A DNA stretch of 40,525 bases from Clostridium sp. K13 (GCF_019734195.1 NZ_JAASHM010000029.1:1-40525); one strand, 5' to 3'. Shown: positions 26,851 to 35,824, numbered from the stretch's first letter. Made by a program: numbers and translations. Notes: generated from the letters alone by a model not told the origin.

Positions 26851-27819
26851 CTATATACTAAATTTAAATACATCCTTTTTTATCTTTTTAAACATTGGTG
26901 GGAACGCTTCTGCAATAGTCTTATTTTTTAAATATTCTAACTTCCCATCTGCTCCTTTAAATATAAGTTTATATGCATAAAGGAACTGATAATTCAATCC
27001 AAATTTATTATCAAAGAATGAATTTAACTTTCTATCCCCATACTTAAAATCTCCTATTATAGGATTTCCTAAATGAGTTAAATGAGCTCTAATTTGATGA
27101 CTTCTTCCTGTAATAAGATCAATTTCAAGTAATGAGTACGCCCCATTAGTTTGAACTGTCTTTACTTCCATAGCAATTTCTTTTGTATTAGGTCTTTTCT
27201 CATCAAAAACTTTTGATATATTTTCATTTTCATTTTTAGAAATATATCCTTTATATATTCCATCTCTTATTTTTCCCTTAACTAGAGCATTATAATACTT
27301 CTTTACATTACCTTCTCTTATCATTTCATTCATTGTTCTTAATGCTTCAAAATTCTTTCCAAATATAACAACACCAGAAGTATTTCTATCTAATCTATTA
27401 CATGGTGCTGGAGTGAATGTCTTTTCCTTTTCTGGTAGGTAATCACCTTTCCCATGTAAATATGATAATACGTAATCTGTAAGTGAAGGCTCTGCACCTT
27501 TTTGATCTGGATGAACTAAAACACCAGGCCACTTTTCAACTATTAATATATTCTCATCTTCATATGTAACCATAAGACCACTATAGTTTACTTTTATAAA
27601 CGAATCTTCTTTTTTCTCTTGTTTACTTTGAAGATATCTTATTTCGATAACATCTCCTAATTCTAAAGAGTAATTTTCTTTCTTTTTAACTCCATTTACT
27701 CTTATGTCACCCTTTCTTAATGCTTTAAAAATAGCACTTAAGGGTACATCCTTTAAATATTTTCTCAAAAACTTATCTAGTCTTTGCCCTGCCTCATTTG
27801 TTCCTATTTCAATTTTCAA
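26851..27819 (-). CDS. RluA-family 23S rRNA pseudouridine synthase
   Basis: A 322-residue RNA-modifying enzyme. An S4 RNA-binding domain covers about 13-60. The RluA catalytic domain contains NRLDRNTSGVVIFGK with catalytic Asp144, and the conserved LITGRSHQIRAHL and GNPIIGDFKYG. It converts uridines to pseudouridine in rRNA (RluC/RluD-like); the exact target is unknown. I start it at the TTG that has TAGGAG 8 nt upstream (MKIEIGTNEAG); an ATG 11 codons earlier has no ribosome site and lies next to a hairpin. Confidence 0.92.
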   Translation of the reverse strand: MKIEIGTNEAGQRLDKFLRKYLKDVPLSAIFKALRKGDIRVNGVKKKENYSLELGDVIEIRYLQSKQEKKEDSFIKVNYSGLMVTYEDENILIVEKWPGVLVHPDQKGAEPSLTDYVLSYLHGKGDYLPEKEKTFTPAPCNRLDRNTSGVVIFGKNFEALRTMNEMIREGNVKKYYNALVKGKIRDGIYKGYISKNENENISKVFDEKRPNTKEIAMEVKTVQTNGAYSLLEIDLITGRSHQIRAHLTHLGNPIIGDFKYGDRKLNSFFDNKFGLNYQFLYAYKLIFKGADGKLEYLKNKTIAEAFPPMFKKIKKDVFKFSI

Positions 27820-27848
27820 AAAATCAACTCCTATATTATGTATATGAA

Positions 27849-27874
27849 ACAACTCTTCTTTAAGTCAGAGTTGT
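27849..27874 (-). terminator. Hairpin after the M20 peptidase gene
   Basis: An 8-bp perfect stem (27849-27856 with 27867-27874) in the 107-bp gap between the amidohydrolase and the rluA-like gene. Only a short T tract follows on the minus strand, so termination may be partial. Confidence 0.5.
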
Positions 27875-27926
27875 AAATTCATCATCCTTCGACAATTTCC
27901 CATTATATTAGATTAATATTATTTTT

Positions 27927-29111
27927 TTAAGTTGTCAAATAATTTATAGCAACTTCACATTGAATTGCTACTCCAATAGGTAATGCATCTTCGTCTATAT
28001 CAAATAAACTATTATGTGCTGAATGTATTATTCCTTTTTCCTCATTTCTAATTCCTAGAAAATAAAATACTGATGGCACTTCATTTGCAAAATACGCAAA
28101 ACTTTCTACTCCTAACTTAGGATTTTTTTGCACTTTAACATTTTCAGAACCTATAATATTTTTTGCAGAAGCCTCTAGTATTTCAACCATATTATCATCA
28201 TTATATAAACAAGGATATGATTCTTCTATCTCAATTTCTGCACTTCCTCTGAAAGTTGTACAAATTCCATTTACAATTTCTTTTAATCTTCTCTTAGCAA
28301 ACTCTCTATCTTCATTTGTCATAGTTCTTATTATTCCACCTAGCTTTACCTCACTAGGAATTATATTTTGTGCTGTTCCACCATGTATACTACCAATTGT
28401 AACAACTGCAGGATTTACAGGTTTTATTTCTCTGCTAACAATACTTTGTAATGACGTAACAACATGACTTGCAATAACTATTGGGTCAACTGCTGTATCT
28501 GGATAAGCTCCATGTCCACCTGATCCCTTTATTGTAATAGTAAATGGATTAGAGGCTGCATTTACTGTACCTCTTTTAACCATTATCATTCCTGCATCTA
28601 ATACTTCTTCAACATGCAAACCACACATAACATCAACAGCAGGATCTTTTAAAACACCTTCTGATATCATAACTTTTGCTCCTCCAGTAGTTTCTTCTGC
28701 AGGCTCAAATATTAATTTTACAGTTCCATTAAATTTATCTTTATTTTTATTTAATAGCTTTGCTGCACCTAATAAAATAGTTGTATGTCCATCATGTCCA
28801 CAAGCATGCATTTTTCCATTAATCTTTGACGCATAGCTACAACTTTTTTTATCTTGCATTGGTAATCCGTCTATATCAGCTCTTAATCCGATTACCTTAT
28901 TATTAATACCTTCTTTAGTTCCTTTAATTATTCCACATACTCCCGTACCTGCAAACTCTTTAAACTCTATTCCTTCTTTAGTTAAAAATTCTTTTATAAA
29001 TTTAGATGTATTAGTTTCTTCAAATCCTAATTCTGGATATTGATGCAGAGTTCTTCTTACTTCTATTAATTCTTCCTTAATATTATTTGCTTCTATATTA
29101 AAATTCTTCAT
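27927..29111 (-). CDS. M20-family amidohydrolase (hippurate / N-acyl-amino-acid hydrolase type)
   Basis: A 394-residue metal-dependent amidohydrolase of peptidase family M20D. The metal-binding signature MHACGHDGH is at 101-109 (C104, H106), the catalytic and ligand glutamates PAEE at 137-140, GLHV after 160, and the C-terminal SAHNSLFD. The dimerisation ('lid') domain, with GHGAYPDTAVDP, lies about 185-300. Likely substrates are N-acetylated or N-acylated amino acids; specificity cannot be read from sequence. I start at the ATG after GGGAGAAG; a TTG seven codons upstream lacks a ribosome site. Confidence 0.9.
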   Translation of the reverse strand: MKNFNIEANNIKEELIEVRRTLHQYPELGFEETNTSKFIKEFLTKEGIEFKEFAGTGVCGIIKGTKEGINNKVIGLRADIDGLPMQDKKSCSYASKINGKMHACGHDGHTTILLGAAKLLNKNKDKFNGTVKLIFEPAEETTGGAKVMISEGVLKDPAVDVMCGLHVEEVLDAGMIMVKRGTVNAASNPFTITIKGSGGHGAYPDTAVDPIVIASHVVTSLQSIVSREIKPVNPAVVTIGSIHGGTAQNIIPSEVKLGGIIRTMTNEDREFAKRRLKEIVNGICTTFRGSAEIEIEESYPCLYNDDNMVEILEASAKNIIGSENVKVQKNPKLGVESFAYFANEVPSVFYFLGIRNEEKGIIHSAHNSLFDIDEDALPIGVAIQCEVAINYLTT

Positions 29112-29142
29112 AATTATAAAAACTTCTCCCAAAAAAATTTAC

Positions 29143-29168
29143 AGGCTTATACTAAAAAATATAAGCCT
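29143..29168 (-). terminator. Terminator of the small secreted protein gene
   Basis: A perfect 9-bp stem (29143-29151 with 29160-29168) followed, on the minus strand, by GTAAATTTTTTT. It lies about 70 bp past the stop. Confidence 0.78.
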
Positions 29169-29239
29169 TCTAGATTAATTATATAGTATGAACCCTGTTT
29201 ATTCAAATACTTTGATATTCCTTCTAGCTTTTTCTGAAT

Positions 29240-29626
29240 TTATCTTAGCATTTTTTCTAATTCATAAAGTCTAAACCTCTCTGGTTGTTGGAATTCTGCA
29301 CCTGAAGACCTTTTTTCTATTAATTTCTTATATTCTTCAAATTGTGCATCTCCAAGTTTTTTTCTTATTACATTTAATTCACACTCCTGAATATATTCTC
29401 GCTCTTCTTGAGACAAAACTATATATTTATTTAACTTGGATATTATCTCATTTAAATTTTCTTTTTCTTCAGAAGTAATTAAATCATTATTTTTTTCAAT
29501 AAATGCTTCTATCTTTTTTCCCTCTTCAGGTGAATAAGCTAATACTAATTTATTAAAACAACTTAATCCTAAAGTAATAATAGTTGTAAATAAAACTAGC
29601 TTCATATATTTTTTATATTTTTTCAT
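29240..29626 (-). CDS. Small secreted protein of unknown function
   Basis: A 128-residue protein with a classical signal peptide: Lys-rich start, hydrophobic core about 9-28 and a probable cleavage site after VLA (about residue 30). The mature part is highly charged and helical (EEGKKIEAFIEKNNDLITSE), with no cysteines and no sorting motif. I do not recognise the family. A Cys inside the hydrophobic region is not in a convincing lipobox context. AAAGGTGG precedes ATG. A single-gene unit between the helicase and the amidohydrolase. Confidence 0.75.
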   Translation of the reverse strand: MKKYKKYMKLVLFTTIITLGLSCFNKLVLAYSPEEGKKIEAFIEKNNDLITSEEKENLNEIISKLNKYIVLSQEEREYIQECELNVIRKKLGDAQFEEYKKLIEKRSSGAEFQQPERFRLYELEKMLR

Positions 29627-29692
29627 AACAAAGCCACCTTTTTTGTATATTACATTTTTATTATTACCAATTTTATAAAATATTAATTAAAG

Positions 29693-31687
29693 TTACTTAA
29701 TTAATATTACTAAGTTATTTTCCATTAATATTCTTAAAGAAAAACTTCTATCAATATCATTTTTAAATTTTAATGTTATTTTATCTCCAGATATAGCTTT
29801 AACTTTTCCATCTCCATATTCCCTATGAAAAATAGAATCTCCTTTCTTAATGCCATAATCAACTACATTACTCTCCTCTTCTAAACCACTCTCTAAAATG
29901 AATCTTGATACATCACCAAATTTACCTCTTATAGTTTTAGGAGAAAATACATAGAGATTCTTAATGGCTCTAGTTATCGCAACATAAAAAAGCCTTCTTT
30001 CTTCTTCTAAATTTTCTTCAATTGATGACTTATGAGGAATAGTTTCTTCTACACAATTAATAATAAATACATTTTTAAATTCCATACCTTTTACACCATG
30101 GATTGTACTTAATATTACTCCATCTTGAACTACTTTACTTTTTTCTATCTCTTCTTTGACATTTTGTACGTGTGATAAAAATTCTGTTATACTTCTAAAA
30201 CCTTCTATTGCACCCTTAAACTCTTCTAATACATCTTCTAAATCGTTAAAATTTTGATTATACTTATTTGAATATTCCCTAAGATAATCAATATATCCAA
30301 GAGAAGATATTATATATTGTACAGCACTTCCTAATGAAATTTTATTTAAATAGGCAATTTCTTTCTTTAAATCATCTAACTTCTTAGCTTGAAATGGTGC
30401 AGTATCACTTTTATCTATAAGAATATCAAACACTTTCTTATATTCTTTATAAGTTGCTACATAACTTAAATTACTTTTACTAATATACCTAAAAGGTTTA
30501 TTTATTATATTATTGAAGGCCTCCTTATTATAAGGATCTATAGCTAACATTAAATAATTTATAATATCTTTACATATAAAATGTTCAAAAAAATTATATC
30601 CTTTATCTAATAAAACAAAAGGAACCTTTCTCCTTGTAAAAGTATCAATTAAACTTCTCGCTTCCATATTAGTCCTATACAATATTGCATTATTACTATA
30701 ATCTTCACCAATAAAGCCTTTGATAATATTAACGATTTCTTCACCTTGAAGAAACTCATTATATGGCTTTATAAATCTCATAATTCCTTTTTCTGATTCA
30801 AAAGATAAAATTTCTTTATTATTTCTTCCTAAGTTATTAGCAATCAAATTTTTAGATATATCAATTATATTTTTTTTACTTCTATAATTTGTTGATAGAT
30901 ATACTTTTTTTCCATTAGGAAATGATTTATCAAATTCAACCATATACTCAGGTTTAGAACCTCTAAAAGAATATATACATTGATCTTCATCTCCTACTGC
31001 AAACAACTCATTTTCTTCATTAATCATTTTTAAAAATTCTATTTGCAACTCATCACAATCCTGAAACTCATCAACTAAAACATATTTAAATAAACTTCTA
31101 TATTTTTTTAATATATTTAAATTATTCTTTAATAAATATATTACCCTCACAGACAAATCATCAAAATCCCAAAGTTTTTCTTTTTCTTTTTGTTCCTCAT
31201 ACTTTTCATAACATTCCTTAAAAACTTCCATAGATATTGATGGAGAAAACTCTTCTAACTTACCTAATGATGTTTTGAATAATGATATATTATTTAAAAC
31301 ATCTCTAACTTTATCATCATTTACATCATCAAAATATTTTCCTAATACACTTTTTACTATTCCATGGCCTTTACCACCATCTATTATTTTTATATCAAAT
31401 CCTTCTCTTAATAAAATTTTATAAAACAATCCATGGAAGGTTCCAAAAAAAGGCGCAATCTCCTTTTTAAAAATATTTTTATATCTAGACTTCATATTTT
31501 CAGCAGCTGCTCTAGTAAATGTTATAACAATTATATTGCCAACCCTTACATCTCTTTCTTCAATTAAATGGTTAACTCTATTTATTATAACTGTTGTTTT
31601 CCCACTTCCAGGAGCTGCTACTACTAATACATTTTTATCCTTAGTATTTATTGCTTTCATTTGATAATTATCTAACTCCATCTTCAT
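29693..31687 (-). CDS. UvrD/PcrA-like SF1A DNA helicase with C-terminal Tudor-like domain
   Basis: A 664-residue helicase with all SF1A motifs: Walker A APGSGKTT (Lys30), DEFQD (motif II), GDEDQCIYSFRG (III), NYRS (IV), TIHGVKGMEFK (V) and EEERRLFYVAITRA (VI). The C-terminal end (GDSIFHREYGDGKVKAIS) resembles the PcrA Tudor domain that contacts RNA polymerase. It is somewhat shorter than PcrA (about 730), so it may be a clostridial paralogue rather than PcrA itself. It acts in DNA repair or in clearing proteins from DNA. It is divergent from the pncB-type gene. Confidence 0.9.
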   Translation of the reverse strand: MKMELDNYQMKAINTKDKNVLVVAAPGSGKTTVIINRVNHLIEERDVRVGNIIVITFTRAAAENMKSRYKNIFKKEIAPFFGTFHGLFYKILLREGFDIKIIDGGKGHGIVKSVLGKYFDDVNDDKVRDVLNNISLFKTSLGKLEEFSPSISMEVFKECYEKYEEQKEKEKLWDFDDLSVRVIYLLKNNLNILKKYRSLFKYVLVDEFQDCDELQIEFLKMINEENELFAVGDEDQCIYSFRGSKPEYMVEFDKSFPNGKKVYLSTNYRSKKNIIDISKNLIANNLGRNNKEILSFESEKGIMRFIKPYNEFLQGEEIVNIIKGFIGEDYSNNAILYRTNMEARSLIDTFTRRKVPFVLLDKGYNFFEHFICKDIINYLMLAIDPYNKEAFNNIINKPFRYISKSNLSYVATYKEYKKVFDILIDKSDTAPFQAKKLDDLKKEIAYLNKISLGSAVQYIISSLGYIDYLREYSNKYNQNFNDLEDVLEEFKGAIEGFRSITEFLSHVQNVKEEIEKSKVVQDGVILSTIHGVKGMEFKNVFIINCVEETIPHKSSIEENLEEERRLFYVAITRAIKNLYVFSPKTIRGKFGDVSRFILESGLEEESNVVDYGIKKGDSIFHREYGDGKVKAISGDKITLKFKNDIDRSFSLRILMENNLVILIK

Positions 31688-31810
31688 ATGTGCTCCTTAA
31701 ATTTAATATACTTTAATTATTACCACTATTATAATACAAATAACTATATTGTAATAATTTATATATAGATGTACAATATCTTTAGGTATTTTTCAATAAA
31801 GGAGATAAAA

Positions 31811-33277
31811 ATGGAAAATTTAATGAGATTTGACGTTACTAACGAAAGAAATCTTACAATGCTTGTAGATTTTTATGAATTAACAATGGCTAATGGATAC
31901 TTTAATAAAGGAGTACAAAACAGAATAGCATACTTCGATATGTATTTCAGAAGAGTACCTGATGGTGGTGGATACTGTGTTATGGCCGGAGTTGATCAAC
32001 TTATTCAATATTTAAATAGTTTATCATTTACTGAAGGAGATATTAAATATTTAGAAGCAAAAAATATTTTTTCACAAGAATTTATAGATTACTTAAGAAA
32101 CTTTAAGTTCGAATGTGATGTTTGGGCTATACCTGAAGGAAATCCTGTTTTTCCTAATCAACCTTTAGTAACAGTTAGAGGTCCTGTTGTACAAGCTCAA
32201 TTTGTTGAAACAATGATACTTTTAACTATAAACCATCAAACATTAATAGCTACTAAGGCAAATAGAATTTGTAGAGCTGCAGATGGACGAACTGTTATGG
32301 AATTTGGTTCTAGACGTGCACAGGGTTATGATGGTGCTATATATGGTGCCAGAGCTTCTATAATAGGTGGCTGTGATTCTACAGCATGTACCATTGCAGA
32401 TAAATACTTTAACGTACCAGCTGTTGGTACAATGGCTCATAGCTGGGTTCAACTATTTGATACTGAATATGAAGCTTTTGAAGCATGGGCACAAACATAT
32501 CCTGATAATTGCTCTTTACTAATCGATACTTATAATGTTCTTAAATCAGGATTACCTAATGCTATTAAGGTTTTTGATAATATTTTAAAACCTCTTGGTA
32601 AGAGACCAAAAGGAATAAGAATTGATTCTGGAGACATAACTTACTTAACTAAAAAATGTAGAAAAATACTTGATGCTGCTGGTTATAGCGATTGTAAAAT
32701 AATTGTATCTAATTCTTTAGATGAACATATAATCAGAGATGTTCTTTCACAAGGAGCTTGTATAGATTCATTTGGAGTTGGTGAAAGATTAATAACTGCT
32801 AAATCTGAACCTGTATTTGGTGGTGTTTATAAACTTGTGGCTGTTGAAAAAGACTCAACAATAATTCCTAAAATAAAAATTAGCGAAAATAGCGAAAAAA
32901 TCACTAATCCTGGATTTAAGAAAATATACAGATTATTTGATAAAAATAATGACACTGCAATAGCTGACATTATTTCTCTAAACAATGAAAATATTGATGA
33001 AAATTCAGAACTTGAAATATTCCATCCAATTCACACATGGAAAAGAAAAAAGATAACTAACTTCTATGCAAAAGAATTATTAGTTCAGATTTTTGAAAAA
33101 GGTGAACAAGTATACTCTTCACCTTCAGTATTAGAAATTAAAGATTTTTCAAAAAAAGAAATATCTAAATTATGGCCTGAAATTTTAAGATTTGAAAATC
33201 CTCATACTTATTATGTAGATCTTTCTGAAAAGCTTTGGAAGCTAAAGCAAGAACTTTTAATGGAAAATAATCATTAA
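31811..33277 (+). CDS. pncB: Nicotinate phosphoribosyltransferase
   Basis: A 488-residue enzyme that joins nicotinate and PRPP to form nicotinate mononucleotide, the salvage entry to NAD. Visible family features: DFYELTMANGY near the N-terminus, GSRRAQGYDGA (about 166-176), TMAHSWVQLF with the phosphorylatable catalytic His210, RIDSGD and the SNSLDEH loop. Length fits the longer PncB type. The start is the ATG with AAAGGAG 7 nt upstream; an in-frame ATG 14 codons earlier has no ribosome site. Monocistronic. Confidence 0.95.
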   Translation: MENLMRFDVTNERNLTMLVDFYELTMANGYFNKGVQNRIAYFDMYFRRVPDGGGYCVMAGVDQLIQYLNSLSFTEGDIKYLEAKNIFSQEFIDYLRNFKFECDVWAIPEGNPVFPNQPLVTVRGPVVQAQFVETMILLTINHQTLIATKANRICRAADGRTVMEFGSRRAQGYDGAIYGARASIIGGCDSTACTIADKYFNVPAVGTMAHSWVQLFDTEYEAFEAWAQTYPDNCSLLIDTYNVLKSGLPNAIKVFDNILKPLGKRPKGIRIDSGDITYLTKKCRKILDAAGYSDCKIIVSNSLDEHIIRDVLSQGACIDSFGVGERLITAKSEPVFGGVYKLVAVEKDSTIIPKIKISENSEKITNPGFKKIYRLFDKNNDTAIADIISLNNENIDENSELEIFHPIHTWKRKKITNFYAKELLVQIFEKGEQVYSSPSVLEIKDFSKKEISKLWPEILRFENPHTYYVDLSEKLWKLKQELLMENNH

Positions 33278-33280
33278 AAA

Positions 33281-33318
33281 TAATAGTCACTGATATCTTT
33301 TTACTTCAGTGACTATTA
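33281..33318. terminator. Bidirectional terminator between pncB and the Cys-rich small gene
   Basis: A perfect 13-bp stem (33281-33293 with 33306-33318) with a T-rich flank on the minus side. It serves the converging genes. Confidence 0.85.
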
Positions 33319-33321
33319 TAC

Positions 33322-33546
33322 TTACTCATCCTTATATCCAACATAGGATGGAATTATATATTCCAAATTTGAATCCTGTGAATACATAAAATCATCATCA
33401 ATAATTTCTTTAAAAATAACCTTTTCTCCAACTAAATGCTCTACAAAAGGACAAATCTCATCGTTGTTTTTACCCGGACTCATTGGACATTCATTGCTAC
33501 AACTTACCCGTTCCTTCTTGCTTGACCAAAATGGACATTTACTCAT
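33322..33546 (-). CDS. Small Cys-containing hypothetical protein, 74 residues
   Basis: Begins MSKCPFWSSKKERVSCSNECP; five Cys in the first 35 residues are arranged like a small metal-binding knuckle (CPxW, CxxxCP, CPF). The C-terminal half is acidic. I do not recognise a named family, but such short Cys proteins are common in clostridia. I start it at the ATG after GTGGGGGTATGGGTT; a longer frame of 18 more codons lacks a ribosome site. The G-rich leader is complementary to the C-rich segment of the small RNA at 35.7 kb (see findings). It converges on pncB. Confidence 0.7.
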   Translation of the reverse strand: MSKCPFWSSKKERVSCSNECPMSPGKNNDEICPFVEHLVGEKVIFKEIIDDDFMYSQDSNLEYIIPSYVGYKDE

Positions 33547-33710
33547 AACCCATACCCCCACTTTATTTGTAAACGAAATCATAAGGCTATTATATAACAT
33601 AATTATACATAAATAAACCCTTATCCCATTTTTATAATGTTTATACTATTTATTTATAATATAACATATTTTCTCATTAAATCAATATTTTTATAATTTT
33701 TTGATAAAAA

Positions 33711-33743
33711 AATATCAATTTCTCCATAGAAGAAATTGATATT
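33711..33743 (-). terminator. Terminator of the 108-residue hypothetical gene
   Basis: A 13-bp perfect AT-rich stem (33711-33723 with 33731-33743) followed by TTTTT on the minus strand, 20 bp after the stop. Confidence 0.8.
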
Positions 33744-33762
33744 TAAATATTTCATATTAAAA

Positions 33763-34089
33763 TTATTTTACTGCAGAGTTTTTAACAACTGATATCTTAA
33801 TTATTTCGTTTTGGAATGCTTTTAATAAAGCTTTTTCTAAAACTTTTTGTTGGTCGAAATTTTCAATATCTCTACACTCAGCAAATACTTTATTTAATTC
33901 TCCATCAACATTAGTATATGTTAATGTAACATATGGTTTATCGTATTCAACCTTTATAATTTTTAATCCCCAAGAAATTTGAGCATAATCACCATCAACT
34001 GTTAACTTAGTTAAAGACTTTAATTTTTCATTTTCAGCGTTTGGATCATTAATTATTAATAGTTCATCGCCTACTTTATATTTTGCCAT
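33763..34089 (-). CDS. Conserved hypothetical protein, 108 residues
   Basis: A 108-residue cytosolic protein. The N-terminal half is beta-rich and resembles an SH3/KOW-like barrel start (MAKYKVGDELLIIND, then VTLTYTNVDGELNKVF). The C-terminal half is a helix with FDQQKVLEKALLKAF. No membrane segment or catalytic motif. AAAGGAGGAT precedes ATG, indicating strong translation. The family is not recognised. It is divergent from the PerR-type repressor gene; the 226-bp gap between them holds that gene's promoter. Confidence 0.75.
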   Translation of the reverse strand: MAKYKVGDELLIINDPNAENEKLKSLTKLTVDGDYAQISWGLKIIKVEYDKPYVTLTYTNVDGELNKVFAECRDIENFDQQKVLEKALLKAFQNEIIKISVVKNSAVK

Positions 34090-34254
34090 ATACTTTATCC
34101 TCCTTTATATCAACATTAATTATAAATTATATTTTATACAATTAATGCATTAAATATGTAATTATTAATTCTTACTCTTCTTATAAAATATCATAATGTG
34201 TATAATTTTACAATGAAATTTTAATAAGTTGAAGTTATCAAATAATAAATGTTA

Positions 34255-34284
34255 TTGACAAATAATTATAATTTTTAATATAAT
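34255..34284 (+). promoter_or_regulatory. Promoter of the PerR-type gene with a candidate Per box
   Basis: TTGACA (34255-34260) and TATAAT (34279-34284) are 18 nt apart. Between and over the -10, 34266-34280 reads TTATAATTTTTAATA, matching 11 of 14 defined positions of the Per box TTATAATnATTATAA. This would give autorepression, as is usual for perR. Confidence 0.6.
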
Positions 34285-34315
34285 GTTATTAAATAAATAT
34301 AGGATGGTGTACCTT

Positions 34316-34723
34316 ATGGAAGATATAATTCTAACCTTTAAAGAAAAAAAACTTAAATTAACACCTCAAAGACTAGCTGTTTATCAATACTTAAAAAGCA
34401 CTAGTGAACACCCTTCAGCTGAAACTATTTATAAATCTTTACAACCAAATTATCCTACTATGAGTTTAGCTACTGTATATAAAACATTAAAAACGCTAGT
34501 AGAAATTGGACTTGTACAAGAATTAAATGTTGGTGAAGGTAACTTCAGATATGATGGTAATTGCAGCGAGCATGGTCATATACAATGTATTACTTGTGGT
34601 AAAGTAGATGATTTACACGATGTTGATTTTTCTCCATTAAATAAAATGGTTGAAGAAAATACTCAATATAGAGTTAAATGGAATAAGCTTTTCTTTTATG
34701 GGTTATGTAAAGAATGTCAGTAG
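34316..34723 (+). CDS. perR: PerR-type Fur family peroxide-sensing repressor
   Basis: A 135-residue Fur-superfamily regulator. The winged helix covers about 1-80 (LTPQRLAVYQYL, MSLATVYKTLKTL). The regulatory metal ligands of B. subtilis PerR are all present: H32 (EHPSAETIY), D80 (FRYD), H86 and H88 (EHGH) and D99 (GKVDDLH). The structural zinc site is C91, C94, C131 and C134. In PerR, iron-catalysed oxidation of two His residues releases DNA and derepresses peroxide defence. I start at the ATG with AGGATGG upstream; an in-frame ATG 11 codons earlier lacks a ribosome site. It ends in its own terminator. Confidence 0.93.
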   Translation: MEDIILTFKEKKLKLTPQRLAVYQYLKSTSEHPSAETIYKSLQPNYPTMSLATVYKTLKTLVEIGLVQELNVGEGNFRYDGNCSEHGHIQCITCGKVDDLHDVDFSPLNKMVEENTQYRVKWNKLFFYGLCKECQ

Positions 34724-34743
34724 AATATCTACTGGCTTTTTTT
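34718..34743 (+). terminator. Terminator of perR
   Basis: CAGTAGA (34718-34724) pairs with TCTACTG (34728-34734), followed by GC and a run of seven T. The left arm overlaps the perR stop codon. Confidence 0.82.
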
Positions 34744-34797
34744 ATTATATAAGTATTTATTATCTCATCTAAACATATACTTAACTGAGGTGATACT

Positions 34798-35721
34798 ATG
34801 TTCAATTTTATAACATTAAAAAAGAAATTTTTTATAGCATTAATTATTGCTATTTTTATAATATGTACAAGTATATATATTATAAGTAATACATATCCAA
34901 AAAACACACAAACTATCTCTAATAAAACTCTTGAGGATACTAAAGAATATGATTTTGATTGCGATGGGGAAGATGACCAATTAACTGTTATATCAACTAA
35001 TTCAACATATTCTATAAAAATTAAAAACTCCCTTGGAGAAATATTATTAAAAAGCAATGAATTTGACTACTCTCTATTAGATATAACCTCTTCCTGTACT
35101 ATAAATATTTCATACTTAGATTTAAACAGAAATAAAGTTCCTGAATTGATTATTAGTGGTTTTAAAAATAATAAACCTACTTTTTATATATTCCAATGGG
35201 TAGATACTACGTTTGAAGAAGTAGTCTTTTCTCAAAACAATATTTTAGGAATTCTCGACTACAATAATTCAAGAACACCTAAGATATATACAACAAACTC
35301 TACTACCGGAGATAAAGGTACCAACGGCTATATACTAAATTCGCATTCTTTAAAAGATATTACATTTAGTAGTCCTAAAATCCCATCTCTAGGAAACATG
35401 CAAACACTTATAAATATTATTGAGGCTGATTATGAATTAGATGATGCACCAGATATATTTACTTCATATATCCCTAGCAAAGAATTAGGTGTATTGTGGA
35501 ACTTAGATAAATTAACTTATAGATATTCATTTCAAAAAGGTTATTTCTATGATATTTCATGGGATGATTCAGGAAAAGCTACTTCACTATATTGGATTCT
35601 TTCCTTTGAAAAAGTTAATTTTACTGATTCAAACAAAAAAACTGAAGAACTCACTTTACATGTAAAAGCTGAATTAGACGAATTAGATGAATATAAAATT
35701 TCTTCAATAATTAAGTACTAA
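34798..35721 (+). CDS. Signal-anchored extracellular protein with Ca-loop-like repeats
   Basis: A 307-residue protein with an N-terminal signal anchor (about 10-30) and an extracellular region. Two Asp-rich loops are visible: D52xD54xD56G...D60 (DFDCDGEDD) and D109xN111xN113...E117 (DLNRNKVPEL). Both have the DxDxDG-like spacing of calcium-binding EF-hand/FG-GAP (VCBS) repeats. The rest looks like beta-propeller or beta-sandwich blades. GAGGTGAT precedes ATG. It lies 75 bp after perR, beyond that gene's terminator, so it is probably a separate unit. No enzymatic motif; a cell-surface or spore-coat-associated role is possible but unsupported. Confidence 0.75.
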   Translation: MFNFITLKKKFFIALIIAIFIICTSIYIISNTYPKNTQTISNKTLEDTKEYDFDCDGEDDQLTVISTNSTYSIKIKNSLGEILLKSNEFDYSLLDITSSCTINISYLDLNRNKVPELIISGFKNNKPTFYIFQWVDTTFEEVVFSQNNILGILDYNNSRTPKIYTTNSTTGDKGTNGYILNSHSLKDITFSSPKIPSLGNMQTLINIIEADYELDDAPDIFTSYIPSKELGVLWNLDKLTYRYSFQKGYFYDISWDDSGKATSLYWILSFEKVNFTDSNKKTEELTLHVKAELDELDEYKISSIIKY

Positions 35722-35819
35722 TAAAAGGCCGCTATAAAAGCGGCCTAAAAGGGGGATGGGGGGGTTTAGCTTTAATGAAGATTTCTCTTCATTTGCTATA
35801 GGAGAATACTCTCCGGTAC
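35720..35819 (-). ncRNA. Predicted C-rich small RNA with sigma-G-like promoter (CsfG-like?)
   Basis: A noncoding minus-strand segment of about 100 nt, clearly richer in GC than its surroundings. Going 5' to 3': hairpin GGAGA-GTAT-TCTCC (35802-35815); hairpin TAGC..AATGAAG / CTTCATT..GCTA (stem core 35774-35780 with 35787-35793); the unpaired linker ACCCCCCCATCCCCC (about 35752-35766); then the terminator hairpin (35726-35746) and TTTTATT. The C-rich linker just before the terminator is typical of small RNAs that pair with G-rich Shine-Dalgarno regions. A promoter of sigma-G type lies immediately upstream. The pattern recalls CsfG, a forespore RNA conserved in endospore formers; homology is from memory and unverified. 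Confidence 0.65.
35726..35746 (-). terminator. Terminator of the small RNA and the Asn-rich gene
   Basis: A perfect 8-bp GC-rich stem (35726-35733 with 35739-35746) with a 5-nt loop. On the minus strand TTTTATT follows. On the plus strand AAAAGGGGG follows, so it is not a good terminator for the gene ending at 35721. Confidence 0.88.
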
Positions 35820-35824
35820 AGTAA

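Noticed and set aside
29679..29708. Perfect 12-bp inverted repeat over the stop codon of the UvrD-like gene as a terminator
   Set aside because: The stem is made only of A and T and no proper T tract follows, so I do not call it, although weak termination is possible.
34674..35057. Minus-strand frame opposite perR and the anchored protein
   Set aside because: Spans a terminator and two genes on the other strand; no start signal; antisense shadow.
35744..35768. G-quadruplex on the plus strand (GGGGGATGGGGGGG)
   Set aside because: Only two G runs are present, so a stable intramolecular quadruplex is unlikely. The minus-strand reading as a C-rich RNA linker explains the tract better.
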